From assembly GCA_026545225.1 (NCBI GenBank), contig CM048848.1, positions 45,565,806 through 45,629,805 on the forward strand: a stretch of DNA of 64,000 nt. Reading direction: 5' to 3'. Source of the stretch: Cornus controversa. Taxonomy: Eukaryota; Streptophyta; Magnoliopsida; Cornales; Cornaceae. Below, in pieces: positions 11,185-23,108 of this stretch (its first letter is position 1; each line of letters starts with the position of its first letter). The notes below the pieces were generated by a model, which saw only the letters and a program-made list of their open reading frames with translations, made no database searches and was not told the DNA's origin. Position numbers and translations under genes: made by a program.

Positions 11185-13057
11185 TCACAAAGAATGGCGG
11201 TTGCTCCTCCTAATCCTCTTACGGAAAAGCCTGCACGCCTCAATGCTGAGATCAACAGCAGCGGCAAGAGCCATAAAGATGGCGGCATCCTCCACACAGG
11301 TCACGTGTCGCATAGCCAGTTGTACCAATGGCTTACTGCTCTTCCCTTCCCCTTGCACTCTACAGCTCATTACAAACCCTACTACAACTGGACTTAGCGC
11401 TGCATAATCTCCGCTGCTTTGTGGACTGGGTATTGGAGTCGCTGCTGCTCGAACCTGTCTGTCAGTGTCTATGAAAAACTCCCCACCCTTTTCAGAGTTG
11501 ATGAATATTTCAGACATGAGAAGGTCTCCACACTCCTGGCCTTCAGAGAGAAGGTGAAAACGGCAGCAAATGGAGTCTCTGATGCCACGCTCACGCCACG
11601 CCTCGAGCTTACCCCAAGGCTGCCAGCTTTCCGGCCTGCAGGCATCAGGGCGAACAATCAACCAAGCTCCTGGGTTGGACCTGGCCACCCAATCACAACC
11701 TGTTGACGGCACAAAGGGAGTTGTTATGAAGGCTGCTGCAACAGCTGATCCAGAGAGATCATGTATCTTCACCTTCCATCCCTTCCTCTCTCTTCTCTCT
11801 GTCTCTTGGTCAGAACTGCCCATAGAACTTGACCAGTTAGCACCCAGAGGATCTACTTGAGACACCCTAAAAATTCATTATAACTGAATTTACACAGAAA
11901 ACTAATGACAGGAAGATTAGAGACGTTATATTTGAAGTCCCATGACAAATGGAAGACCAAAGACATACTGGAAAGAAAATGATACAAAACCCCTTCTGTA
12001 TGCCCTGCTAGATTTCCAAGAAGAGATGAACGAGAAGTTGAAGATAACTTAAAATCATAAAACAGGTATAAATTGAGTGGATATTGAAAGTTACCAAGAA
12101 TTCTGCTCTTTTGCTGACTAATTTTTAAATCTTTCTAAAATCTTTAGATCTTTTTATATCTTTTCAATTTTACAAAGTTTTGGGCAGCTTTGACCCGATG
12201 TATTTAGAGCCCATAGCCTAATCAATGGGTTCTCTGTTCAATTAGATGACCAAATTCATGTACCAAAAGCTATACTGAACAGGAAAATCTCTTATGTAAC
12301 AATATCTGGAGCTAGTAAAATGCAAATGGTATTAAATTTAAATATTTGGTCAAGTCAAATTGGCAATCATAATATTGATTTCAAGTTTTAACGGTCAAGT
12401 GTAAATATAGTAACAGTAAGCATCTAAAAGATTTAATGCAGAAAAGACACATAAATCATATCACCTGTCCCCACTAAATTTGCAACTGAAGATAGGCTGC
12501 TTAATAGTGCCTTGAAGCTGAGCTATCTGTGGACTCAATTTGGTCTCATCTGCAAACTTGAAAACGTATCTTGGATCAGGGTCCAGTTTCACTCTCAAAT
12601 GAAGCTCTGCTACTGGTTTTCCCTCCTGCTTGTTCTTGCCAATGCCTATCCACCCATGGAAAAGAATCACTGGCCTTCCTTCACCCCATTCGGGACCCAC
12701 CTCTAATTTAAATGTCCCAATCTGCTGCCTTTTGATGCCAATGCCACAATGGGACCCCTTCCGCCCTGTGAAAACAACTATCTCCAGGCATGCATGAGGA
12801 GCATAGAAACATCCTGGTTCTAACAATGCTTTTAGATCAGATTCCTCAAGATAAAAACTTGAGGCTATGCTCTGAGAGTCCGGTGTTGATTCGGGAGAAG
12901 ATACAAAAGGGACTGATGTTGTCTGCACTGGGAAACCTCGAAGACGGATCTCACATGAACAAGGAGAAGAGAATGCATATGCAGCTTTTATAACTGTCCC
13001 AGGAAATCTCAGACCCAGTGAACTTATTGACAACCTGATAAAAGCCTGAGGATTCAT
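11185..13057 (-). CDS. DUF1005 family protein, complete, two exons
   Basis: CDS is complement(join(11185..11866, 12465..13057)), 1275 nt, 424 aa. The 598-bp intron has a GTGATA donor and a TTTTTAG acceptor; phases agree (AG|G, Arg198). The start is the ATG at 13057, giving MNPQAFIRLSISSLGLRFPG, which matches the usual MDPCPFVRL-type N-terminus of the family; no better ATG lies upstream in frame. Family landmarks in order: the FYLEESDLKALL region, VVFTGRKGSHCGI, DPDPRYVFKF, a KQPIFSCKFS segment before the intron, then RKGWKVKIHDLSGS (about 225-238) and TTPFVPS. The C-terminus AAAVDLSIEACRLF is also family-typical. DUF1005 proteins are plant-specific, about 400-430 aa, of unknown biochemistry; one Arabidopsis member (At5g17640, ASG1) is reported as stress-responsive, from memory. 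The frame is unbroken, so the gene looks functional. Confidence 0.95.
11867..12464 (-). other. Intron of the DUF1005 gene
   Basis: A single 598-bp GT-AG intron between the two coding exons, AT-rich, with no element recognised. Confidence 0.9.
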
Positions 13058-13734
13058 TCTGGTCACAAGTATTTCCTCATTGATCACACACTTTTTTCTT
13101 GAACAGCCAAACAAGCCTGTTGCATTGTCATGCAACTGACAATCAGGGAATTAAAAATTGAGAAGTTGTAATGGCAAGAAACTTGGAAATACATTGAAGA
13201 TTTCACATTCACAAGCAAAAATAGCATGAGATGTTGATTTCATTCTAGCTTATGGGAGGGCTCCATCTCAAACCCCATACTGATATGTTAATCATATATT
13301 AGGAAGAAAAGAAGGTAATTGTCATATACACAGAGACAGAGACTGAGAAAGGGGGGGGGGGGGGGGGGGAGGCATTCATTAAGAGAAGTGCTGGTATCCA
13401 CTCGTGGAGAAACAATAAGTTAATTTTATCAAATGATAGTGTTATATGATATATTCTGAAATGCATATGAAGATATTTCTTCGCTTCATAAAAGTCACAT
13501 TGATACAAATTCTGTCCCTTCTCTTCAATTTGGTGAATGTTGGTATCAAAAATTGAAATCTACCACTCCATATCTTGTTTAGTCAACAAACACAATAACT
13601 ATCACCGTAGCTATCAGCAAGTAGTGTTTTCTGGGAATGGAATATTTCTCTGCTCCTCTATGCCTCTGTGCAATTTCTCATTGTAAAACTCAGCAATTTT
13701 TGCATACTATTAAAGGAACCTATGGTTGGCTATG

Positions 13735-13830
13735 AAGCATGGACACGACATGACATTGGTACGGTGATACGCCAAATTCTTAAAAAATAGGATACGGAAA
13801 CAACAAGGACACGGCAACATTTATATATAA
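13735..13830. repeat. Fragment of a GACACG-rich dispersed repeat
   Basis: AAGCATGGACACGACATGAC followed by GGTACGGTGATACG resembles the ends of the elements at 26645-27574 and 34745-35215. A similar minus-strand piece is at about 16555-16640 (CATACCATGTCCTTATC, TCCATGTCCATGTC). The two could be ends of one decayed copy or separate fragments. Confidence 0.45.
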
Positions 13831-14019
13831 TATCAATGTAGATATGTTTAAAAAATTAATATATCTTTATAGATTAGTATTAATTAGTTTAGTGCTATTG
13901 TTGGGTTGAAATTATGTAACATTTCTTTGAAAATGTAGTTTTGTAGAGTTGAAAATATTTAATAAAATTTCTATGAAAATGAACTTGATAATTGAAAAAT
14001 CAACAACTTAAGAATAAAA

Positions 14020-15095
14020 GTAAAATATGTGTAATTGGCTTAGCTATAAATGAGACTAGCCACTCTTTATATATATAAAAGGAGTAAATCAAGCCTTAAC
14101 ATAAGGAGTACATCAAGTCTTAACATAAGGAAAAATAAAAGGAAATAAAGTCAAGCCTTAACATAAGGAAAAATAAAAGGAAAAGAAATAAAGTCTGATT
14201 TCCAACACTCCCCTTAAGCTGGAGCGAAAATATCAACTAAGCCCAGCTTGACTATAGACGATTGAGAAAGAGATATCCCATGGCGAGAGCGAGTAACCTC
14301 AATGTCATGGAAGTGATGAAAAGAACCCAAATCCTTCACATCAAAGAACTGAACAACAAGACAATAAAAACTGTAGGAGACACGACGAAGGCGAAGAACA
14401 ATGCTACTGAACACACCGGCAACCCATACAAGTGACAAATAGCATCAAGAGACCCTTGGCACATTTCAGATGCTAAGGGGATACCCCAAAATAGGGGTCT
14501 AAAACTGGGAAGAGAAAAAATTGCCGGAGACACGGCGAAGGCTAAAAAGAATGCTACCAAATACACCGGCAACCCACAACATACCAATAAAACTGTCGGA
14601 GACACGGCAAAGGCAGAGAACTATGCTACCGAACACACCAGCAGCCCAATGATCCCAATACTTACCAACAAAACTGCCGGAGACACAGCGAAAACGAGAA
14701 ACAATGCTACCGAACACACCGGCAGCCCAAACAAGTCACAAATACACCTAGAGACCCTTAGCACATTTCAGATGCTAAGGGAATACCCCAAATAGGGGTT
14801 TGAGCCTGGGAGGAGATCCTCCCTGCATTGTCGCACACACAAGGCGATTGCCCCAGGGTTTTACTGTACCTAGGCAGTCGCAGCAAGATAAAAGAGAGTT
14901 GGGAAGAGAGGATTGTGGTCTACGGCTAGTCACAACTTAAAGAGAAATTAGGCTTTGATACCAAAAAGTAAAATATGTGTAATTGGCTTAGCTATAAATG
15001 AGACTAGCCACTCTTTATATATATATATACAAAAGGAGTACATCAAGCCTTAACATAAGGAAAAATAAAAGGAAAGGAAATAAAGTCTGATTTAT
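14020..15095 (-). mobile_element. Small Copia-like LTR element relic
   Basis: Direct repeats at about 14020-14207 and 14964-15090 share AAAATATGTGTAATTGGCTT and GACTAGCCACTCTTTATATA. Left of the right repeat, the minus strand reads TTTGGTATCAAAGCC, a tRNA-iMet-type primer site; right of the left repeat is a purine-rich tract (minus-strand CTTAAGGGGAG). A short stretch near 14235-14370 resembles Copia reverse transcriptase. Most of the interior is a repeat array (14366-14735), not coding. Broken and much shorter than a whole element; the LTRs differ in length and sequence, so it is not young. Confidence 0.8.
14366..14735. repeat. Minisatellite inside the Copia-like relic
   Basis: About four spaced copies of a 60-70 bp unit start near 14371, 14521, 14592 and 14673, each with GGAGACAC, then AATGCTAC or close, then ACACACCGGCA. 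A second phrase (GCACATTTCAGATGCTAAGG) occurs twice, near 14458 and 14760. Confidence 0.7.
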
Positions 15096-17239
15096 TAGGT
15101 TCAATAAGAAAATAGTTTGGATTAGAGTCACATTAGTTTGGTACATGGGTTAGTTTATTCCCTTTCAATGAAGAACTATCATGATTTTATTAGGTTCAGA
15201 ATGATTCCAGCCACTTTAACCCCAACCAGGCTCATCTAAAATGGCTCATGTTTTCTCAACCCTACCCAACCTATAAATAGAAAAACTTGGTGAGAGTTGC
15301 ATTAACAGTTGGTTCATGTATTGGATCAGAAATTGTTCCTCTTTCCCCCATGTGAAGTGAATCTAAGCCAACTCTAATGAACGAAGTCAAGAATTTGGAT
15401 ATTGTATATCCCAAATACATGTAACAATGAAAAGAGAGAGAACCTGCATTTATTGGAGCAAGATTAATCTTTTGTGTAGTTTTTTTCTTTTCAGCTGAAT
15501 GCAGCATTTCATTAACTAAGATAAACTACTATCTAGCTCCCAATAGAGGAAGCTCCTACAGGGAGAACAAACACCATCTCTTCAACCATGGGCAATAAAG
15601 ATCCCAAACTTTATCAACAAATAACAGATTGAAATATTAGCTCTATAACCTCCTGAAGTCCTCTCTTCCCAACTTCCCATTTGATGCACATGGGTAATTA
15701 TCATATAAAATGATAATTTCATTAGTGTTAGCATGACTCATATTCACAAGTGGTCTATGATTACAAACGATTAATGGAAACAGGGTTAGTGGTTAGCCAG
15801 AATACACCAACTATCAAGGCAAAGGATGACAAGTTGGCAAATGTCTAAACGGTTGAATCTACAAATGTTTACTACTGGAAATATGAAACCAATCCTAAGT
15901 TCTGAAAGATATTTTCTTTCTTCCTTCCTTCAGTTACAAGCACTGCTTTTGCTTCCCAAAAAGAAAAAGAACAAAAAAGAAAGAAAAAAAAGTTGCAACA
16001 AAATTCTTAAGAAAAGCTCTTTTTGTCAGATATACTTTTCTTCTCTCTTGTTTTTTCTAAGCTTAAGAAGTAGGGGCACTTTTAAGAAGATGCCATGTCG
16101 GACATGTTCATACATCGACACTTGGTGAACACTCCTAGACATGTGTTTGGCAATTACTTGGTTGACACATTCCAAGCACTAGCACACACAAGTCTTACAT
16201 AGTACAAGCACATCTTAAAAGGAGTTAAATCTGACAATCTTATTAACAGGATGAACACACTCAAATTGTCATACTTTCTTCCTTTTTTTTTGGAAGGAAA
16301 ATTAATGTTATACACATGGTCATAACAAGTAATGCATGCAAATTTAATTTTCTTAATATAGGAAAATAATATAATTGTTTTGATAAAAATATAATATATA
16401 TATATATATAAAATAGAAATCTTTATGATGCTTGCATACTTTCATTGTCTTTCCACATTATACAATTCTTTTATATAAATTAGGAAATCAACCAAAGTAT
16501 TGTTGTTGTCTCTATAATTGATGTATATAGAAAAAAAAATTATATTTATGCATTGTTGCGTCCATACCATGTCCTTATCTTACATTTTAAAATTTTCACA
16601 TGTTGGCATATTTGTCCATATTCCATGTCCATGTCAATCCTACTTGGGTTGATAGACCAAATGGAGGCAAAAGGATTGATAAAATTTGCACAACAGCTAT
16701 TGTTTTAATCCAAACAAAAAATTGCAGGATTAGTAACACCAATATTGCTGTGTGTGTAGGTGTAATTTCCACTTCAAAATCAGCTTGGTCTCTACTTTGG
16801 ATGAAAAATCAGCAATAAGTTTCATTTGGGGTGGATTGGACTAAAAGACAGCCAATTTCATCAGCCTTTGGCACCATAAGTTTAATACAACCAGAACTTC
16901 CTTAATTGCAGTACCTTTTAAAAATTGTACTCTGGCAACACCAAATTTAGCACTAATGTGACCAAAACCAAGTCAATCGATACTTGTTGGGCTTCTTTAT
17001 CACTTAGTTCTGCAATTTTCACATACCAATGGACCTCAAGACTACAATATAAGTCATTAAACAGAATTAAAGCATAAAAACCAAGAAAAATTGGAACACC
17101 AACAAATACCCACTCAAAATTGAACTTAAACCACCAACTGAATTGCCTATTCTTGCACAGACATGGCCAAAAACAAACCGATAAAGCAGAGTAAAAAGGC
17201 ACTAAAAACACTCAGAATAACATGAAAAGTACTTAGACA

Positions 17240-17648
17240 GGTATTGAAACGAAAACCCACCTTTTCTATGAAGCTTTCTCAGTCTTCAAAGCACCAACAA
17301 AGCCACTTTTGAAGCTAAAAACCACTCCATTTCATGCGAAAACCTGTGAAAATCTGAATAACTTTTCAATTCAAAGGCTGGAAAAAAATTTCCCAGGAAA
17401 CAACATTGGATGTGAAATTCACAAACTTCTCACCCAAGCACCAATAAGAATTCTCTCTCTAGACCTCCAGCAGATAATGTCGATGTTCGAAGATGGGTCG
17501 ATGATTGTACCAAACCCTCCTAGAATATCACGTAGACTATATACATAGATCACGAGAGAACACCACGAACCTGAGTCATGAGACTTACTGTTTGAGATGA
17601 AATCGAAATAGACGGAGAAAGTAAAGGAATGTTTATTAATTAGACAAT

Positions 17649-17680
<32 letters not shown>

Positions 17681-17700
17681 TAACAAGGAGAAATGGTGCC
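17240..17700 (-). promoter_or_regulatory. Candidate leader exon and promoter of the DUF1005 gene
   Basis: On the minus strand this reads as a CT-rich tract (the AG run at 17652-17680) followed by sequence less AT-rich than its surroundings, and it ends in a donor-like GGTGGGT near 17260. A CT microsatellite before a plant leader is common. A short upstream open frame beginning ATGGAGTGG lies near 17325. A second donor-like CAGTAAGT is near 17590. This is inference from sequence character and position; cDNA could place the leader elsewhere. Confidence 0.35.
17652..17680. repeat. (AG)n microsatellite
   Basis: An uninterrupted AG run of about 29 bp, at the upstream side of the candidate DUF1005 leader. 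Confidence 0.95.
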
Positions 17701-18723
17701 CCCAATGCTATAAAATGAGGTGACAATATATATAATATAATACCATCATATAATAATAAACAAAATAATTTAAACATACTAGTATTAACTTAGCCGCTAA
17801 TATAATTATATTATTAGAGGAATGTCACATCTGCTCTCTATCTTTTTCCATTGCTTTCTACTTTTTTTTAATAAATAAAATAATAAAATTAAGGATTTTT
17901 GTTTTTAATACAAAGTTGATAATGACGTGAAATTAAATAATAATGTAACAATGAGGTTTACTCAAATTGATATATTTTTTTATTTATTTCACAAGATATA
18001 ATTGATTAGTGATATCATGTGACATGGTATTAATATTTCACTAAAGAGTTTTTCTAAAATTATTCTTTAAAGTATAAGTTACAAGCATTTTTTATTTTTT
18101 TGAAGTCGATAGGTCGGTTAAGGGTTAAGAAGATAGTGGAGCGAGAGAATTCGAGGAAAATATTCATCGGAGTTCCACCCTTTTTCTCTACTTACTAGAC
18201 AAAAAAATAGGTAAATTCGAGAAAATTACTGAACTCCACGACCTGGTAAGCGAAAAGGGTGGAGTTTCGATAACTCTACGACGAAATAAGGAGAGGAAGA
18301 GGGTGGAGCTTCGTGAGGAGTTTCCTCACATTCTTGTGTCACCACTTTCTTAACCACCTACGATTTTTAAAAATAATTTATATATATATATATATATATA
18401 TTTGTCACTTGTCACTTAAAATAAATGATGATAAAGATGGGATGAAAATGATATACATGGTAATCTCACTTGAGGTTTTACAAAATTAACTTTGACCACT
18501 CTTGCGGGTCAACGTTACGTCAATAAAAGATATAAATTTTAATTTTTAAAGATGGATGATGATTTTCCAATTTTAAATTTCCTAAATACTCTGTATGAAG
18601 CAATTCTCGAAGTTGGGTACAGCTGTAATCAGATCTTCTTCAAGCTTAAGAGTCGTTTTCAGAGGCGCATATGGGTGAGGTGGACTTCGTTTTCATAACT
18701 GTCAACGTATGTATATATGTATT

Positions 18724-18756
<33 letters not shown>

Positions 18757-19079
18757 TAATATCTAAACTATTATCTCCTGCAATTAAGTGTACGAATCGC
18801 AGGAACTTTCGTGCTTTTTAATTATTTTATTACTTTTATTTGTCGACACATTGTGAATATTTTGATATTTCCAATTTTCCATGATTGAAATTGACTTTTT
18901 GTCATGTGATATTTAGGACAAAGCAAAACAAGCTTATTGTCTAATGAAGGGGCAAATGCAAGTATGGGTATTGGACCACTAGAATTAAGGGGGGTGTTAG
19001 GGTCATAAGTATTCAACTAAAGAGATTAATACCAACATGACTTGTTTAATAGTCCTGTTAGAAATCCTTAACACTAGTA
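17701..19079. other. AT-rich intergenic DNA
   Basis: Contains TA runs near 18378-18401 and 18724-18756 and a GC-balanced patch at 18100-18350 with repeated GAGTT and GGTGGAG phrases. No gene or element end can be supported. Confidence 0.5.
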
Positions 19080-19485
19080 CATTTTTTATATTAAACAGAT
19101 TATACGAGTTGGTCTATTTAATTCGTTTAAATTAAATCGATCATATAACTCGGTTATTAAAAATACAAATATATTAAAAAATTAAGATCATATAGATGAC
19201 TACATTCATGAAAAAAGAGTAATTGAGACAATGAAATTACAAAAAATGGTCAAAAATAATATGTGAATTGACATAGTAATTGAGTTAAAACATATTACAG
19301 AGTCACAATTAATTAAACGGATCACATCAAGTTAATCGTGTTAACTCCAAAATATAAATCAACACAATTATTAAATGGATTAAACGGGTTGACACAATCA
19401 TAACATAAATACGATTAAGATCAACTCAAATCCTTGTATCGTGTTCGAGTCATGTTGACGAATCGTATCGAATTTTGTCATTCCT
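19080..19485. repeat. Decayed dispersed repeat, ACGGGTTGACAC type
   Basis: Runs of phrases such as TTAAACGGATCACATC, TTAAACGGGTTGACACAATC and CGTGTTCGAGTCATGTTGAC, closing with TTTTGTCATTCCTAAC. I recognise this phrase style as a common dispersed plant repeat; class uncertain. Confidence 0.45.
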
Positions 19486-20164
19486 AACTAATTCTTTAGT
19501 TTTGGATGGTATGGAGGGACATTTAGGGGCATGTTGTAGGCATGGATAATTGAATATGTGTTTGTTTTACTTTCCATATATATATATATATATATATTAT
19601 AGGATGTGCCACCATGAAATGTCAATGCAAAGCAATTGGCTCCCCATAAATATAATCCCGCACTCCATTTCTGATTTCTGTTTCTAAATAATTGAAATGA
19701 CGCATATGCCTCGTTGAACATGTTTTGATGTTCTAGTCAACACAGCCCATAATCCTCCATTCTTTCATCTCTCTCTCTCTCTCTCTCTCTCTGTTAGGTT
19801 CTATTCGTTCATCTATCTGCTCTGTATTCCTTCTTAGATGAAAATTGATACTAAAAAGTGAAAAGTAAAAAAAAAAATGAAATAAATGAAAGGAAAATAA
19901 AATTTGTATGATGTATTTGATTATCATGAATTTTTTTTAAGAATTTGAATAGCATGAAACTTGCTATAAAAGAAAGGGCATTATTCTAAGTTCATAACTT
20001 TTTCAAGAAATCAAATTTTTTATGTTTTTTGTAGGAAATTTTTTTAAAAAAATTAGGTAGTTATATAAATTAATTTTTCCTCAAAAATTTTCTTTTCCTG
20101 CTAACTTCTAAAGTTTGCAAAAAAAATTTTGATATCCTTTTTTTTCTAGCTATTTCCATATAAC
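19486..20164. other. AT-rich intergenic DNA
   Basis: TA run near 19577-19597, a CT run at 19770-19793 and poly-A patches. Nothing else recognised. Confidence 0.5.
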
Positions 20165-20280
20165 TAAACGAGTATAACCTAGTGGTACTTGTATCTCTCC
20201 AACCTTTTAAGTAAGAGGTGAGGGTTCAAAGTTCTTGTATGAACAAATGGGTGTGTGAGTTTCTTGTAAAAAAAAAAATG
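20165..20280 (+). mobile_element. tRNA-derived SINE
   Basis: An A-box-like start (TAACCTAGTGGTACTTG) and a B-box-like GGTTCAAAGTTC about 50 bp later, ending in GTGTGTGAGTTTCTTG plus an A-rich tail at 20268-20278. Spacing and tail fit a plant SINE. Confidence 0.65.
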
Positions 20281-20509
20281 GAAAAAGACTTAAACCCTTA
20301 GATTTTTCATTTTGAAAGTGGTGAAAGTACCACTAGGTCACAATTTTTAGGAATATCTTCAATATATTTCAAACTAAATTAATACAAAGAACATCCAGAT
20401 ATAGAAAGCTATTGGAAACTATTGTAAGTTAGCTGTAACTAAATGTTTTATTAGGAAATTAATAGCCTTCTTTAAATTTAAAAATAAAAAATAGGAATAC
20501 AATTGATAA

Positions 20510-21634
20510 CGTTAGAAATAAAGAAAGATTGTATATTATATTGAATTGATATATTATGAACAATATAAATGCCTAATTATGAGTACATAATTTTGGAGGT
20601 TAAGTAAACTTAGGAGACAAGAAATTCTAATTCTAAATGGTTTAGGAGAAGGTATAAAAAACTTATGTGGTTTAGGAAAAGATATATAATCTAACAAAAG
20701 ATATAATAGGAAAGATATAATCTAACAGCCCCCGCAAACTCAATGTGAGTTATATGAAGTCAACTTGAGTTTAGAGACAAAATCTTGAATGCGACTCGTG
20801 AAAGCAATCTAGTGATATTACCAGTTGTGGCTGCAAACACATACAAAGAAATTGCAAAAAAGCGACTCGATAGACAAAAGCAGCTCATTGGAGTGACGGG
20901 AAGACCAGAAGCAGCTCGTTAGAGCGAAAACTAATTTGAAAATAAAAGAAGCTCATTAAAATCAATGATTTTGACACACAGATGCTAAGGCTCGTGAAAG
21001 CAATATGGTGATGTCACCAATTGTGGTTGTGAACACATTCAAAGAAGCTGCAAAAGAGTGGCTCGGTAAACAAAAGCAGCTTGTTGGAGTAATGGTAAAA
21101 CCGAAAGCTGCTCGTTGGAGTAAAAACTGATTTGAAAATCAGAAAAGGGGTTCGTTGAAATCAGCGACTTTGACACACAGATGCTAGTGGGAGTTAATGA
21201 ATTGAACTTGAGCTGGATTGCCTGTAGAATGGAGAGCTCCGGGGAGACCCAAATGATGGTTGTTATATTTTTTCTTCTTTTATTATTTACATAATATATA
21301 TATATATATAAGGCGGAAGCTATTTTGACGATTGTCCATTGAGGATGAAGTCGATGGTGTCATCCCCGATGGTAATGTAACGAAATGTGAAGACTACTAG
21401 AGATTGGTAGGCTCTGATACCATGTTAGAAATAAAAAAATAATTGTATTGATTAAATTGATATATTATTATAAACAATACATAAAGGTCTATTTATAAAC
21501 ACATAATCTTGGAGGCTATCTAAACTTAGGAGACAAGAAATTCTATTCATAAATGATTTAGGAGAAAGTGTAAGAAACCTATATGGTTTAAGAAAAGATA
21601 TATAATCTAAGAGGGGGAAATATATAATCTAACA
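20510..21634 (-). mobile_element. Short non-coding LTR retrotransposon
   Basis: LTRs at 20510-20727 and 21423-21634 run from (C/T)GTTAGAAATAAA to TAATCTAACA. Left of the right LTR the minus strand reads TGGTATCAGAGCC, a tRNA-iMet primer site; beside the left LTR is a minus-strand purine tract (TTTGCGGGGGC). Flanking 5-mers GATAA and TATAA match at 4 of 5. The interior (about 695 bp) has no coding frame and holds a 196-bp tandem duplication. LTR similarity is only moderate by eye, so it is old. It looks structurally whole as a small element moved by others' proteins. Confidence 0.85.
20795..21186. repeat. 196-bp tandem duplication inside the short LTR element
   Basis: Units start at 20795 and 20991, both CTCGTGAAAGCAAT, and both end TTTGACACACAGATGCTA. 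They are diverged, so the duplication is old and likely arose in the element's source copy. Confidence 0.85.
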
Positions 21635-21749
21635 TATAATATTATATATATTTAGAGATGAAGATAAATAATGAGTGGTTTGTGTTTATGATGATTTTGT
21701 CCACTTCTATACCTTTGGGATATTATAAAACATTTAATAGTAGTATGTA

Positions 21750-21786
<37 letters not shown>

Positions 21787-22074
21787 CTTTTGAATTAAAC
21801 TAAATAATTTTTAAAAAAAATGTATAAAAATTATTTACATTTTATAGTAAGTATAGATAGATATAGAATAAAATAATATAAATACATGTATATAGGTATA
21901 TATATATATATATAGATATGGTTTAAATAAAAAAATTTAAAAGATTATTAGTCCCATGAGGTAACATTAATATCTACTAAAAAAAATTTAATTTAGTTTT
22001 TTCGCTCAAATTATATATACATAAAACACATTAAATAACTTGAGTAATTTCAACCACAAACTTTCATACCAAGG
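21635..22074. other. AT-rich intergenic DNA
   Basis: Holds a GT then AT dinucleotide tract (21748-21786) and a TA tract near 21898-21915. Nothing else recognised. Confidence 0.5.
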
Positions 22075-22235
22075 CTTGTGTTCTAGTGGTATTTTCTCTC
22101 TTTTCAAAGTGAAAGGGAGAGGGTTCAAGTCTCCCCATTATACATGTATTATTAGTTTAGAAAATCTCCCCTTATCCCTGCCCCACCCAATTTAATTAAT
22201 GGTGCATGGGAGGGTTTTTTTGTTTTAAGAAATTT
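22075..22235 (+). mobile_element. tRNA-derived SINE
   Basis: GGCTTGTGTTCTAGTGGTAT is a typical plant SINE A-box region, followed about 45 bp later by the B box GGTTCAAGTCTCC; the end is T- and A-rich. A different family from the copies at 27640 and 59225. Confidence 0.7.
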
Positions 22236-22339
22236 TTTTAGGGGATTACTTTTGTAATTGTACTCTTTTTAGTCTTTACGCTCTTATGTGATAAGGTCCT
22301 TGGTAATTTACATTTTCACCTCCAATAAGATTTGTAAAT

Positions 22340-22382
22340 CTTATATATATAACTTATATATAACTATATAAGAGTAATTTTG

Positions 22383-22424
<42 letters not shown>

Positions 22425-22640
22425 GATAAGGGTAATGTAATAAATATAAATGGGGCATAGGTGCATATCCCCATCACAGTCCCGCAACTTCGCGGGTTTT
22501 TCCCTCTCACCCTCATAACTGCCCAAAAACCATTTAGCCTCCTCCATAACTGGTTTAAATGAGTTGAGGCGGGGCGGTTCCCCGCCAAGACGAGTTAAAT
22601 TGCCATCCCTAGGTATTATACCTAGACAAGTCTCACCCAA
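22340..22640. repeat. TA microsatellite and end of a GC-rich dispersed repeat
   Basis: A TA run at about 22388-22421, then a GC-rich block (22470-22615) with CCCGCAACTTCGCGGG and GGCGGGGCGGTTCCCCGCC, ending AATTGCCATCCCTAGG. The latter resembles an end of a common plant dispersed repeat; its partner end is not seen. Confidence 0.45.
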
Positions 22641-22674
22641 AGAAGGCATCCCTTGAGAAGAGATAGTGGTGTTC

Positions 22675-23108
22675 TATTAGAGGTTCATTCTTGTCCCACA
22701 TCAAATCTAAATGGGAAAGAGAATGGGTATAAATAGGCGGGTAGGCAACAGTACCCAATAGCTTAGACTTTTGGGTCATTGGTAAATGCCAAATCCATTA
22801 CAGTTGGTATCAGGATCAGACCCAATTATTGATCCAGTGTCAAGCCAAGCGCCCGGCCCAGAGGTTCGGGTCTACCCCCGAGTAGGTTGGGTGGTTTAAC
22901 AGCAACAAGGGCGTTGTGAGTTCCTCCACTTAGCAAGGTGGTCCAACCGCAACGAGGGCGTTGCGAGTTCAGGTGGAGGAGAATATTAGAGGTTCATTCT
23001 TGTTCCACATCAGATCTAAATAGGGAATAGAATGAGGTATAAATGGACGGGCATGCAACACTACCCAATAACTTAGGCTTTTAGGTCATTGGTAAGCAAC
23101 CGGTTACA
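22675..23108 (+). mobile_element. TRIM (miniature LTR retrotransposon)
   Basis: LTRs of about 125-128 bp (22675-22802 and 22984-23108) share TATTAGAGGTTCATTCTTGT and TCCCACATC-like sequence, ending in ACA. TGGTATCAGGATCAGACCC follows the left LTR (primer site), and a purine tract GGTGGAGGAGAA precedes the right LTR. The 434-bp total and non-coding interior define a TRIM. It looks structurally whole. No convincing target duplication. Confidence 0.9.

Larger units (their letters stand above)
13058..17259 (-). other. Upstream region of the DUF1005 gene, probably a 5' UTR intron
   Basis: Just upstream of the start codon is a possible acceptor (minus-strand GATTGTCAG ending near 13139). The next leader-like sequence is at 17.26-17.65 kb and ends in a donor-like AAAAGGTGGGT near 17260. 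If both are used, the leader intron is about 4.1 kb and contains the Copia-like relic at 14020-15095. Also here: a run of 19 G (13351-13369) and a TA run near 16395. No further coding exon is seen. Confidence 0.45.

Noticed and set aside
11419-11860. Plus-strand frames of about 95 codons over the DUF1005 exon
   Set aside because: They are antisense shadows of the conserved minus-strand exon and show no family of their own.
14214-14717. Overlapping minus-strand frames rich in VAGVFGSIV as a membrane protein family
   Set aside because: The repeated peptide is the translation of the minisatellite inside the Copia-like relic.
20165-22235. tRNA genes at the A/B-box-like sequences
   Set aside because: No cloverleaf could be drawn; A-rich tails and divergent boxes fit SINEs better.
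22341-22649. Frames with long Ile-Tyr repeats here and at other TA tracts (25053, 40488, 40642)
   Set aside because: The repeats are translated dinucleotide microsatellites. At 40488-40778 the real coding parts are only the two short exons.
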